A stretch of DNA of 5,628 bases from Treponema sp. (GTDB taxonomy: Bacteria; Spirochaetota; Spirochaetia; Treponematales; Breznakiellaceae). Location of the stretch: positions 1-5,628 of the forward strand of contig JAITAI010000148.1 of the NCBI GenBank assembly GCA_031284195.1, written 5' to 3'. The position numbers and the translations under genes were made by a program. Positions 1-5,533 of this stretch are shown in pieces. The notes beneath the pieces are model-generated. The model ran no database searches. It was not told the origin of the DNA and saw only the letters and a program-made list of their open reading frames with translations. How positions within the stretch are numbered: the stretch's first letter is position 1; every line of letters begins with the position of its first letter.

Positions 1-300
1 GAGGGATTTTTCCAAAAATTCCTCAAGTAACTGCTTCATGTCGCCTTTGATTTCTTGACGAAGCTGTTCAAGTTCTTTATTGGGGGAATGGGATTCTACA
101 AACAACTCATAAATTTCGATGTCCAGCGCACGGGCAATGCGTTCCACGAGCTCCAAGGTGGGATAATTACGGGAAAGTTCTATCATGCCAATGTGATGGG
201 TAGACACATCGACCTTTTCCGCTAATTGAGCCTGGGTAAAGCCGCATTTCCGGCGTTTTTCCTTCAAATTTTGAGCAAAAATCTCCTTAAGACATAACAT
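1..300 (-). CDS. XRE/HTH_3-family transcriptional regulator, N-terminal 100 residues (3' end outside window)
   Basis: The minus strand is open from an ATG at 300 to the window edge with no stop, giving the first 100 residues. Residues about 9-66 form a Cro/CI-type helix-turn-helix. The sequence GFTQAQLAEKVDVSTHHIG holds the two DNA-reading helices, followed by the usual MIELSRNYPTLELVERIARALDI stretch, read here as family hallmarks. After a short linker, residues about 74-100 (NKELEQLRQEIKGDMKQLL) look like an amphipathic or coiled-coil helix, possibly for dimerisation. It should be a cytoplasmic DNA-binding repressor. The ribosome site is poor (AGGT about 6 bases before the ATG) and the predicted leader is only about 10 bases. 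A palindrome at 304-320 abuts the start, which suggests autoregulation. The target cannot be told from sequence; the divergent unit at 340-734 is an obvious candidate. Confidence 0.9.
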   Translation of the reverse strand, partial: MLCLKEIFAQNLKEKRRKCGFTQAQLAEKVDVSTHHIGMIELSRNYPTLELVERIARALDIEIYELFVESHSPNKELEQLRQEIKGDMKQLLEEFLEKSL

Positions 301-303
301 CTA

Positions 304-320
304 ATTACCTGTAAGGTAAT
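304..320. promoter_or_regulatory. Perfect palindrome, probable operator of the XRE regulator
   Basis: The 7-base arms ATTACCT (304-310) and AGGTAAT (314-320) are perfect reverse complements around GTA. The site ends three bases from the regulator's start codon and overlaps its predicted -10 element and transcription start. A bound dimer there would block the regulator's own transcription. This is a common XRE arrangement, but the binding itself is inferred. Confidence 0.55.
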
Positions 321-346
321 AATAAAAATTTTTTTCCACTTGACAA
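319..346 (-). promoter_or_regulatory. Predicted sigma70-type promoter of the XRE regulator
   Basis: Read on the minus strand, TTGTCA (346-341) is separated by 16 bases from TATTAT (324-319). Transcription would start near 312, leaving a leader of about a dozen bases before the ATG at 300. The -35 element overlaps that of the plus-strand promoter, so the two divergent promoters probably compete for polymerase. Confidence 0.5.
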
Positions 347-370
347 ACTATGCCTGATATAAGTTATTAT
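340..370 (+). promoter_or_regulatory. Predicted divergent sigma70-type promoter
   Basis: A consensus TTGACA (340-345) is followed after 18-19 bases by TTATTA/TATTAT (364-370) in AT-rich DNA. Transcription would begin around 377 and run into the short lipoprotein-like frame at 551-658. The perfect -35 box is the main support. The spacer is slightly long and the exact -10 is ambiguous. Confidence 0.5.
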
Positions 371-514
371 TATCTTAAATATAGTTTTCAGGAATTTTCT
401 TTAGAAATAGCGAGGGAATTTAAGAAAACTCGCCCTTTGTCGAAAAAAAACGCCGGACGGCTCTGTAGGAGTTAAACCGGCTGTTTATAACTGCCCTTGA
501 GGGTGGTAAAATAA

Positions 515-535
515 CGTCTGGCGGATGGCCGGACG
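515..535 (+). repeat. Eight-base-pair hairpin just before a ribosome site
   Basis: CGTCTGGC (515-522) and GCCGGACG (528-535) pair over eight positions with one T-G wobble around the loop GGATG. The stem ends four bases before the GAGAGGG ribosome site of the small frame at 551. It could affect translation initiation in a plus-strand transcript, or simply be chance in GC-rich DNA. Confidence 0.35.
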
Positions 536-550
536 CATGAGAGGGCTTCT

Positions 551-658
551 ATGAAGAAGTTTTGCAGATTGTTCGGGTTTATCGCCATCGAGGCGGTAAT
601 TTTGGCCGAATGCGATAATGGCACCACAATTGACGGCTTGCTCCCGATCGCCGGTTAG
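551..658 (+). pseudogene. Short lipoprotein-signal-like frame (35 residues), probably a degraded lipoprotein gene
   Basis: An ATG five bases after GAGAGGG (539-545) opens a 35-residue frame beginning MKKFCRLFGFIAIEAVILAE and continuing CDNGTT. The layout is that of a lipoprotein signal: basic N-terminus, hydrophobic stretch at residues 8-18, and a lipobox-like LAEC ending in Cys21. The CDNGTT tail resembles the many small lipoproteins I associate with treponemes. Two features argue for decay: Glu14 inside the hydrophobic core and Glu20 at the -1 position, where a lipobox needs a small residue. The frame also ends 15 residues after the cysteine. It has a plausible promoter upstream (340) and a terminator-like hairpin downstream (699-734). 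A functional leader-like peptide is the alternative. An antisense frame over 485-670 has no good start and is less convincing. Confidence 0.35.
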
Positions 659-698
659 CCGGATTGTCAAAAACTAAGGCCCCAAATCAGCTAGACGT

Positions 699-734
699 AA
701 GGGGATAATTGCGATTATGTATTACCCCCTTTTT
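699..734 (+). terminator. Candidate intrinsic terminator of the short plus-strand unit
   Basis: AAGGGG-A-TAAT (699-709) pairs with ATTA-C-CCCCTT (721-731), ten pairs with one A-C mismatch, leaving an 11-base loop. The stem runs directly into a T tract ending at 734. It lies 41 bases after the stop of the small frame. The lower half of the stem is strong, and an inner ATAAT/ATTAT pairing can form instead of the outer TAAT/ATTA. Confidence 0.45.
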
Positions 735-1546
735 ATCCTGAAAAGATATACTTCAAAGGAAGTGAGATCAGCCCACAAAAGAACTGGGATCATGAGGGGC
801 CCTTTATTCCTACTATCCCATAAGGGTAAACCGGGAATTTGTCGAAAGACGAACTAATTCCGTTAAAGAACTGCTAAAGAAATACGGATTAAGGAGATGT
901 TTCTTAAGCGGTTAAGGCTACTGGTTGAACAAGGCAGGGTGCAGCAGTTTCTCTGGAAAGGCGGACGGAAAAGGGGCTACTTGAAAAATGGGGGGTTTAT
1001 CTGTCCCCCCGCAAACCAGGAAACTTTGGTATACACCGAACCTTACAGGCCTGCATCTATTTTCTAGGCTTCGAGAATTGAGCCATGAGAAAAACCACCA
1101 ATGTAACTGGTATTTTACGGGTCGTTTCGGTGAAATCCTCCTGGATTCATACCTCCCCACTCTTTGAGGCTAACGTCTCCCTCGGATTCCTCATAAAAGA
1201 CTCGGTCTTCCAGGCAGGTATCCCCATCAGTTCCTAGATGGTGAAAAGCCCCTGTTTGGGTGGACTCTCACACAAGCGCCCCAGTTTTTACAGCGCTGGG
1301 GTTCCCCGTGGATCCGGTCTGCTTCGAACCTGAGGACTTGGTGAGGACAGGCCGCCCTACAGCCTAAACACCGGAGGATTTCGTACCAAAGTAAACAAGC
1401 CTTGAAAATACCGTGGTTCTGATACCTGGTCCGTCATGGAGACTATAGTTCTGAATGATAGTACTCTTATTATTTCGAATATATCTCAAAAGTAAATATT
1501 TATGGACAAATTATGTTTCTTATAAAGAAAATTTAATTACAAATGA
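735..1546. other. Stretch of about 800 bases with no credible gene
   Basis: No frame here combines a start, a ribosome site and protein-like sequence. Short open stretches exist, for example 796-915 (+) and 918-1160 (-), but their translations show no recognisable motif. Several hairpins are visible: GGAATT/AATTCC (834-861) enclosing GTC-GAAA-GAC, the G6/C6 stem at 990-1010, and competing C/G runs at 1275-1307. From about 1455 rightwards the DNA becomes strongly AT-rich. It may be eroded coding DNA or an unrecognised structured RNA; the sequence alone does not decide. Confidence 0.5.
983..1010 (-). terminator. Possible minus-strand terminator
   Basis: On the minus strand, GGGGGG (1010-1005) and CCCCCC (995-990) form a perfect six-pair stem with a nine-base loop, followed by ATTTTTC (989-983). 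That is the form of a rho-independent terminator. No minus-strand gene precedes it, so it may end an untranslated transcript or be a chance structure. Confidence 0.3.
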
Positions 1547-1581
1547 AACAAAAATCATTGACTTATAAAATAATATTTGTT
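1547..1581. promoter_or_regulatory. Probable operator of the DeoR-family repressor
   Basis: AACAAAAAT (1547-1555) and ATATTTGTT (1573-1581) are inverted repeats with one mismatch. They bracket the -35 element and reach the first base of the -10 element of the deoR-like gene. This placement suits autorepression, which is usual in DeoR-family genes. The surrounding DNA is very AT-rich, so a chance match is possible. Confidence 0.4.
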
Positions 1582-1586
1582 ATATT
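1558..1586 (+). promoter_or_regulatory. Strong sigma70-type promoter of the DeoR-family gene
   Basis: TTGACT (1558-1563), a 17-base spacer and TATATT (1581-1586) form a near-consensus promoter, with TG at 1578-1579 giving an extended -10. Start of transcription is expected near 1593, leaving a leader of about 37 bases. AT-rich DNA upstream could act as an UP element. The GRE homologue downstream may share this promoter, since I saw no clear promoter between the two genes. Confidence 0.7.
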
Positions 1587-1629
1587 TTAATTAAAGGATC
1601 CTTTTGAAACTTAAGATAAGGAAGGTGTT

Positions 1630-2418
1630 ATGATAAACAGACATGCCGAAATCCTCGAAATTCTTACGAAAAACCAGCGTATCGAAGTTACTGCCTTGGC
1701 CTCCAAACTGGCGGTTTCCACGGTAACCATACGCAAGGAGTTGGCCGCCCTTGAAGAACAGGGCATTATTCGCCGGGAACATGGGTATGCGGTCATCGGA
1801 TCCGTGGAAGACGTGGGCAGGCGTATGGCCTATCATTATGAGATAAAGCGACGGATTGCCCAGGCCGCGGTGGAGACTATACAGGATGGAGAAGTGGTGA
1901 TGATCGAATCCGGTTCTTGTTGCGCGTTTTTCGCTGAAGAGATGGCTAAGCGTAGACGGGATATTACGGTGATCACCAATTCGACCTTTATTGCCAATCA
2001 TATCCGTCATGCCCCGCACCTCAAGATCGTCATCTTGGGAGGAGACTATCAAACCGAATCCCAGGTCCTGGTGGGTCCGGTTACCCGCAAATGTGTGGAA
2101 GGGTTTTTTACGGACAAGCTCTTTATTGGGATTGATGGGTTTACCGAACCATTCGGTTTTACCAGCAAGGATCATCTCCGGGCAGAAATCGTACAGGCTA
2201 TGATAAAACAGGCACAGCAGCTTATTGTCTTAACGGAATCGGAAAAATTCTTCCATCATGGGGTGGTTGAGCTGGCGAGGACCAAGGATGTTTCAATCTT
2301 GTTTACCGATGATGATATTCCCGCTGAAAAAGAAGCCTTTTTGCGGGAAAACAAGGTTCAGGTCCATAAGGTACCTGCAACCATAAAAGGAGGTGATGAG
2401 GTGAAACAAAGTACCTAA
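1630..2418 (+). CDS. DeoR-family transcriptional repressor (262 residues)
   Basis: This is a DNA-binding repressor that senses a metabolite, usually a phosphorylated sugar or a related catabolite. Residues 4-54 form the DeoR winged helix: RHAEILEIL, then a helix-turn-helix around residues 20-38 with STVTIRKEL (family consensus VTIRRDL), ending RREHGYA in place of the usual HGGA. Residues about 72-245 are the DeoRC effector domain, with ESGS (94-97), VITNS (115-119), LGGDY (137-141), GIDGF (168-172), an AE pair (186-187) and LTESEKF (202-208, family LADSSKF). The length is typical. The ATG follows AAGGAAGG with normal spacing. The gene lies 254 bases before the GRE homologue on the same strand and probably controls it. 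The effector cannot be named. Its last codons contain an exceptionally strong ribosome site (see 2385-2403). Confidence 0.93.
   Translation: MINRHAEILEILTKNQRIEVTALASKLAVSTVTIRKELAALEEQGIIRREHGYAVIGSVEDVGRRMAYHYEIKRRIAQAAVETIQDGEVVMIESGSCCAFFAEEMAKRRRDITVITNSTFIANHIRHAPHLKIVILGGDYQTESQVLVGPVTRKCVEGFFTDKLFIGIDGFTEPFGFTSKDHLRAEIVQAMIKQAQQLIVLTESEKFFHHGVVELARTKDVSILFTDDDIPAEKEAFLRENKVQVHKVPATIKGGDEVKQST
2385..2403 (+). promoter_or_regulatory. Orphan consensus Shine-Dalgarno sequence with GTG, leading to no gene
   Basis: AAAAGGAGGTGATGAG (2385-2400) is almost a full complement of the 16S rRNA 3' end and is followed by GTG at 2401. Reading from that GTG gives only VKQST before the stop shared with the DeoR gene; an ATG at 2396 stops after two codons. 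A ribosome site this strong inside a gene's last codons normally starts a coupled downstream gene. It may mark a lost gene, or the purine-rich codons for KGGDE may be coincidence. Confidence 0.4.
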
Positions 2419-2455
2419 CCACTGCGGAAACCTCTTACCAGAGGAGCCGCTTAGG
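2414..2455 (+). repeat. Composite hairpin overlapping the DeoR stop codon
   Basis: Three stacked stems can form: CCTAA/TTAGG (2414-2418 with 2451-2455), GCGG/CCGC (2424-2427 with 2447-2450) and CCTCT/AGAGG (2431-2435 with 2440-2444), closed by a TACC loop. That is 14 pairs with one bulge and one small internal loop. There is no T tract after it, so it is not a classic terminator. It could stabilise or process the mRNA between the repressor and the enzyme. Confidence 0.4.
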
Positions 2456-2672
2456 AGCTATGGAACCCTAGAAAAGATAGGCGCTGCCTATTGCTGGAGG
2501 AGAAATCAGCATCCCTTGGGGACTTTTCCCGGGTACCAAGCAGCGGGTCGCTTCATGGCGCCGAAGGTCCTGGAGCAGATGACCGGGTATCTATAAACCT
2601 AAGGCTGCTTTTTCACAATCTGACTTTTTGAGAAAGCCTTTGTCCTCTGATTTTACTAAAGGAGCGTATAGG
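2419..2672. other. Intergenic spacer without a recognisable gene
   Basis: This spacer separates the DeoR-like gene from the GRE homologue. Beyond the hairpin at 2414-2455 it holds a perfect ATAGGC-GCT-GCCTAT stem (2477-2491), a CTTG/CAAG stem enclosing GGGA/TCCC (2515-2540), and the larger hairpin at 2601-2640. One plus-strand frame, 2411-2596, reads somewhat protein-like near its end (GRFMAPKVLEQMTGYL) but has no usable start and matches nothing I know. It may be the remains of a gene once started by the orphan ribosome site. Confidence 0.45.
2601..2640 (+). repeat. Twelve-base-pair hairpin in the leader of the GRE homologue
   Basis: AAGGCT (2601-2606) pairs with AGCCTT (2635-2640), and TTTTCA (2610-2615) pairs with TGAGAA (2629-2634) with one T-G wobble. 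A GCT bulge separates the two halves and the loop has 13 bases. It ends 17 bases before the AAAGGAG ribosome site of the enzyme gene. It could be a processing or regulatory structure; no T tract follows immediately. Confidence 0.4.
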
Positions 2673-5042
2673 ATGAATCACAAAACTATCATAAAGGTTC
2701 AAAAGATGAGTATGAACGCTTTTGGCGAATTGAGCCCCCGGATGCAGCAGTTCCGGGAGGAACTCTTGCGTGCAAAACCCTCGGTGTGTGTAGAACGGGC
2801 GCGGATCGCCACCGAGACCTACCGGAAGAACCGAGATCAACCCCTGGTATTACGCCGGGCCTTACTGTACAAGCACGTCCTTGAGGAAATGAGCATCTTC
2901 ATTGAACCCCAGACCTTGCTGGCAGGAAACCACGCCTCCCGTAACCGGTCAGCGCCGATCTTCCCGGAGTACGCTATGGATTGGGTCATCGCCGAATTGG
3001 ACGAGTTTGACCAGCGCCAGAAGGATCGGTTTTACATCACCCCTGAAGCCAAGGAGACCCTTCAGGAAATTGCCCCTTTCTGGGCGCACAACACCGTCAA
3101 GGATCGGGCGCTGGCGGCCATGCCCGGGGTTACCCGGGTTTTCTATGACGTGGGTATCATCACGGCTGAAGAGAACCTCAGTTCTGGAGACGCCCGTCTA
3201 GCGGTGAATTACCGCCGCATGCTGAAAGCGGGTTTACGGGAATACCAAGAACGGGCGGAGCAGCACTTAGCCGCGCTTGACCTCACTGATTACCGGAACC
3301 TGGCGAAGTCGTATTTTTACCGGGCCGTGATCCTGGTGATAGAGGCCACCCGGGCCTTTGCCAAACGATATGCCGAGAAGGCCCTCTGTATTGCCCGGAC
3401 CATACAAGACCCCCAACGGAAACAAGAACTCCTCCAGATGAACCGGATTTTAAATAAGGTCCCCTATGAAAAGGCAGAAACCTTTTACGAGGCGGTCCAG
3501 TCCCTATGGCTGGTACATCTATGCCTGTACATCGAAAGTAACGGCCATTCCCTTTCCTTTGGCCGGATGGATCAGTACCTTTACCCTTTCTATGCCCAGG
3601 ACCTTGCCGCAGGACGCATCACCGAGGAATCGGCCTGCGAACTGCTCAACAACCTCTGGCTCAAGACCTTCAGCATCAACAAGATCCGAAGCTGGTCTCA
3701 TACCCGTTTTTCTGCGGGGACCCCGCTTTACCAGCATGTTACCATTGGAGGACAATACCTGGACGACCAGTCTCAGCCCCGGGATGGGGTGAATCCCCTG
3801 TCCTCTCTCATCCTCAAGAGCATCGCCCAGACCCAGCTTCCCCAGCCACACCTAACCGTGCGTTACCACCGGGGTTTGGACGACCGGTTCATGGCTACCT
3901 GTATCGAGGTAGTGCGCTTAGGATTCGGGGCGCCTGCCTTTACCAACGATGAAATCATCATTCCTTCCTTTATTAATAAGGGAGTGAAACCGGAAGATGC
4001 CTATGACTACAGCGCCGTCGGCGACGCGGAAGTGGCGGTCCCGGGTAAGTGGGGGTATCGTTGTACCGGCATGAGCTTCCTCAACTTCCCCAAGTCCCTA
4101 CTCATCGCCTTGAACGACGGGGTGGATCCTCTTTCAGGAATCAGGCTTTGCAAGGGCATAGGTCATTTTCGGGATATGCAATCCTTTGACCAGGTGATGC
4201 AGGCCTTTGACCGGATCATCCGGGACTTTACCCGCCAGAGTGTGATCATTGATGCAGTAGCGGACAGGGTTCTGGAAACAGATACGGCCGATGTGCTCTG
4301 CTCTACCCTCTGTGAAGATTGTATTGACCGGGGACGGGGTCTCAAAGAAGGAGGCGGGGTCTATGACTTTATCAGCAGCCTGCATGGGGGGATCGCTAAC
4401 CTGGCGGATTCTCTGGCAGCCATCAAGCAGTGTGTGTTTGAGGATCACGCCATGACCCCTGGGGAACTCTGGGCCGCCCTGGAAGCCAACTTCGAGGGTC
4501 CTAAATATGAACGAATCCGTTACCATGTACTCAATGCCCCGAAGTACGGCAATGACGACGACTATGTGGATTCCCTCATCAGGCAGGCTTACGATAGCTA
4601 CCTTGATGAACTGAAGAAGTACCATACTATCCGTTATGGCCGGGGACCTATTGGCGGCAACTACTATGCAGGGACCGCCTGGATTTCCGCTCATATCTCC
4701 CAGGGCGCAGGTACAAGCGCCACCCCAGACGGCCGCAAGGCCGGAGAACCCTTGGCTGAGGGTTGCTCCCCGGTTCACGGCAGGGACCAGAATGGCCTTG
4801 CCGCGGTATTTAAGTCTGTGTCCAAGCTCCCCGCCGAAGCAATCACCGGCGGGGCCCTTTTAACCCAAAAGCTTACCCCTCAGATGCTGGAAAAAGAGGA
4901 GGATCGAAAAAAGCTCATTTCCCTTATCCATGCCTTCTTCAACCGGCTTATGGGTTTTCATGTGCAGTTCGACCTCGTTTCCAAGGAAACCCTCAAGACA
5001 GACCAGGCAGATCCTGAACAGTACCGGAACCTTATCCTTTAG
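2673..5042 (+). CDS. Glycyl radical enzyme homologue (YbiW/PflF-like) lacking the catalytic cysteine and the glycyl radical loop
   Basis: The 789-residue product belongs to the pyruvate formate-lyase-like glycyl radical family. The ATG at 2673 has AAAGGAG eight bases upstream, preferred to a TTG at 2628. The PFL-type barrel covers most of residues 20-660: ENLSSGDARLAV (167-178), ESNGHSLSFGRMDQYLYP (288-305), GKWGYRCTG (458-466) and RYGRGPIGGNYYAGT (654-668). The start of the glycyl radical domain follows (ATPDGRKAG, 683-691; GFHVQFDLVS). It most resembles E. coli YbiW as I recall it. Active members form a backbone glycyl radical that makes a thiyl radical on a cysteine in GC(V/I)E. Here that motif is GDAE, with Asp451 for Cys, and the frame ends YRNLIL just before the RVAGYS loop, losing about 30 residues. 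Radical catalysis is therefore not expected. No activating enzyme is nearby. It is either a recent pseudogene or a pseudoenzyme; the substrate is unknown. Confidence 0.92.
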   Translation: MNHKTIIKVQKMSMNAFGELSPRMQQFREELLRAKPSVCVERARIATETYRKNRDQPLVLRRALLYKHVLEEMSIFIEPQTLLAGNHASRNRSAPIFPEYAMDWVIAELDEFDQRQKDRFYITPEAKETLQEIAPFWAHNTVKDRALAAMPGVTRVFYDVGIITAEENLSSGDARLAVNYRRMLKAGLREYQERAEQHLAALDLTDYRNLAKSYFYRAVILVIEATRAFAKRYAEKALCIARTIQDPQRKQELLQMNRILNKVPYEKAETFYEAVQSLWLVHLCLYIESNGHSLSFGRMDQYLYPFYAQDLAAGRITEESACELLNNLWLKTFSINKIRSWSHTRFSAGTPLYQHVTIGGQYLDDQSQPRDGVNPLSSLILKSIAQTQLPQPHLTVRYHRGLDDRFMATCIEVVRLGFGAPAFTNDEIIIPSFINKGVKPEDAYDYSAVGDAEVAVPGKWGYRCTGMSFLNFPKSLLIALNDGVDPLSGIRLCKGIGHFRDMQSFDQVMQAFDRIIRDFTRQSVIIDAVADRVLETDTADVLCSTLCEDCIDRGRGLKEGGGVYDFISSLHGGIANLADSLAAIKQCVFEDHAMTPGELWAALEANFEGPKYERIRYHVLNAPKYGNDDDYVDSLIRQAYDSYLDELKKYHTIRYGRGPIGGNYYAGTAWISAHISQGAGTSATPDGRKAGEPLAEGCSPVHGRDQNGLAAVFKSVSKLPAEAITGGALLTQKLTPQMLEKEEDRKKLISLIHAFFNRLMGFHVQFDLVSKETLKTDQADPEQYRNLIL

Positions 5043-5046
5043 GCGG

Positions 5047-5072
5047 CTAGGGTACCGTATTCGGTAACCTAG
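5047..5072 (+). repeat. Eleven-base inverted repeat directly after the GRE stop
   Basis: CTAGGGTACCG (5047-5057) and CGGTAACCTAG (5062-5072) pair at ten of eleven positions (one G-A mismatch) around the loop TATT. It begins five bases after the stop codon. With no T tract it is better read as an mRNA 3'-end stabilising hairpin or a repeat element than as an intrinsic terminator. Confidence 0.6.
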
Positions 5073-5087
5073 GTTCAAGGAGGTACG

Positions 5088-5117
5088 GGGAACAGCAGGT
5101 TTTAGCCTACTGTTCCC
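5088..5117 (+). repeat. Twelve-base inverted repeat
   Basis: GGGAACAGCAGG (5088-5099) and CCTACTGTTCCC (5106-5117) pair at eleven of twelve positions (one C-A mismatch) around TTTTAG. It is the second of three consecutive strong hairpins after the enzyme gene, and its single-mismatch design matches that of the first. Confidence 0.6.
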
Positions 5118-5119
5118 AA

Positions 5120-5173
5120 AGCCGGTTTTACCAGAAACGCGGTTAGAACGGAAACCCCGTTTTGAAACTGGCT
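5120..5173 (+). repeat. Two-stem composite hairpin
   Basis: The outer arms 5120-5130 and 5163-5173 form eleven pairs including two G-T wobbles. After a CCAG bulge, AAACGCGG (5135-5142) pairs with CCCCGTTT (5155-5162) at seven of eight positions. It follows the previous hairpin by two bases. A smaller perfect stem, GGATA-CCC-TATCC (5179-5191), comes six bases later. Confidence 0.5.
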
Positions 5174-5480
5174 CATCAGGATACCCTATCCGGTTATTTT
5201 CGGGGTACCGGCCTCGGCTTTATTGGTTCTTTGCTTTTTATAAAGTAAGCCTGTAAAAGGGGTGTCCCTTTAAGTTGCCGGATGATTACTCTGGCCCTGG
5301 GCTTTCGCAAAATCTTGTAAACCCTTCATAAACAGCAATGAGCCGCTCATAAAAGGCCGCAGTCAGTCTGCCTTACACGATGCTATAGTCCTCTTTACAT
5401 TATGGGGAAGGCTTACAAAACTGATAAGCCCATCATAACCGGCGTGGTTTTCACCAAAGGCCGGCATTGAACGGACTGAG

Positions 5481-5533
5481 TAATGCATGTTACGCAGCCA
5501 CCGCTTTCTACGCATGGCCCGTAACATGCGTTA
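5481..5533. repeat. Fourteen-base inverted repeat with an inner stem
   Basis: TAATGCATGTTACG (5481-5494) and CGTAACATGCGTTA (5520-5533) pair over fourteen positions with a single T-G wobble. Inside, GCCA (5497-5500) pairs with TGGC (5515-5518). This is the longest stem in the window. It resembles a folded recombination site or small mobile hairpin in outline but carries no recognised core sequence. Confidence 0.55.

Noticed and set aside
485..670. Minus-strand 61-residue frame
   Set aside because: Starts only with TTG, has no ribosome site, shows no motif, and lies opposite the better-supported short lipoprotein-like frame.
834..861. Group II intron domain V
   Set aside because: GGAATT/AATTCC enclosing GTC-GAAA-GAC has a GAAA loop, but the length and conserved bases of domain V are absent, and no intron protein is present.
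796..915. Plus-strand frame with a protein-like stretch (KELLKKYGLRR)
   Set aside because: Only about 40 codons, no start with a ribosome site, no recognised family, and neighbouring frames look random; probably chance or an unidentifiable relic.
918..1160. Minus-strand 80-residue frame
   Set aside because: Composition is not protein-like, there is no convincing ribosome site, and the minus-strand terminator-like stem would lie inside it.
4062..4064. Cys464 in GKWGYRC as a replacement catalytic cysteine
   Set aside because: This cysteine also occurs in the YbiW sequence I recall, which in addition has the true catalytic cysteine, so it is a structural family residue rather than a substitute.
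4134..4778. Long minus-strand frame of 214 residues inside the GRE gene
   Set aside because: It is antisense to well-conserved enzyme motifs and has no domain of its own; a codon-usage shadow. The 194-residue minus frame across the DeoR gene is rejected for the same reason.
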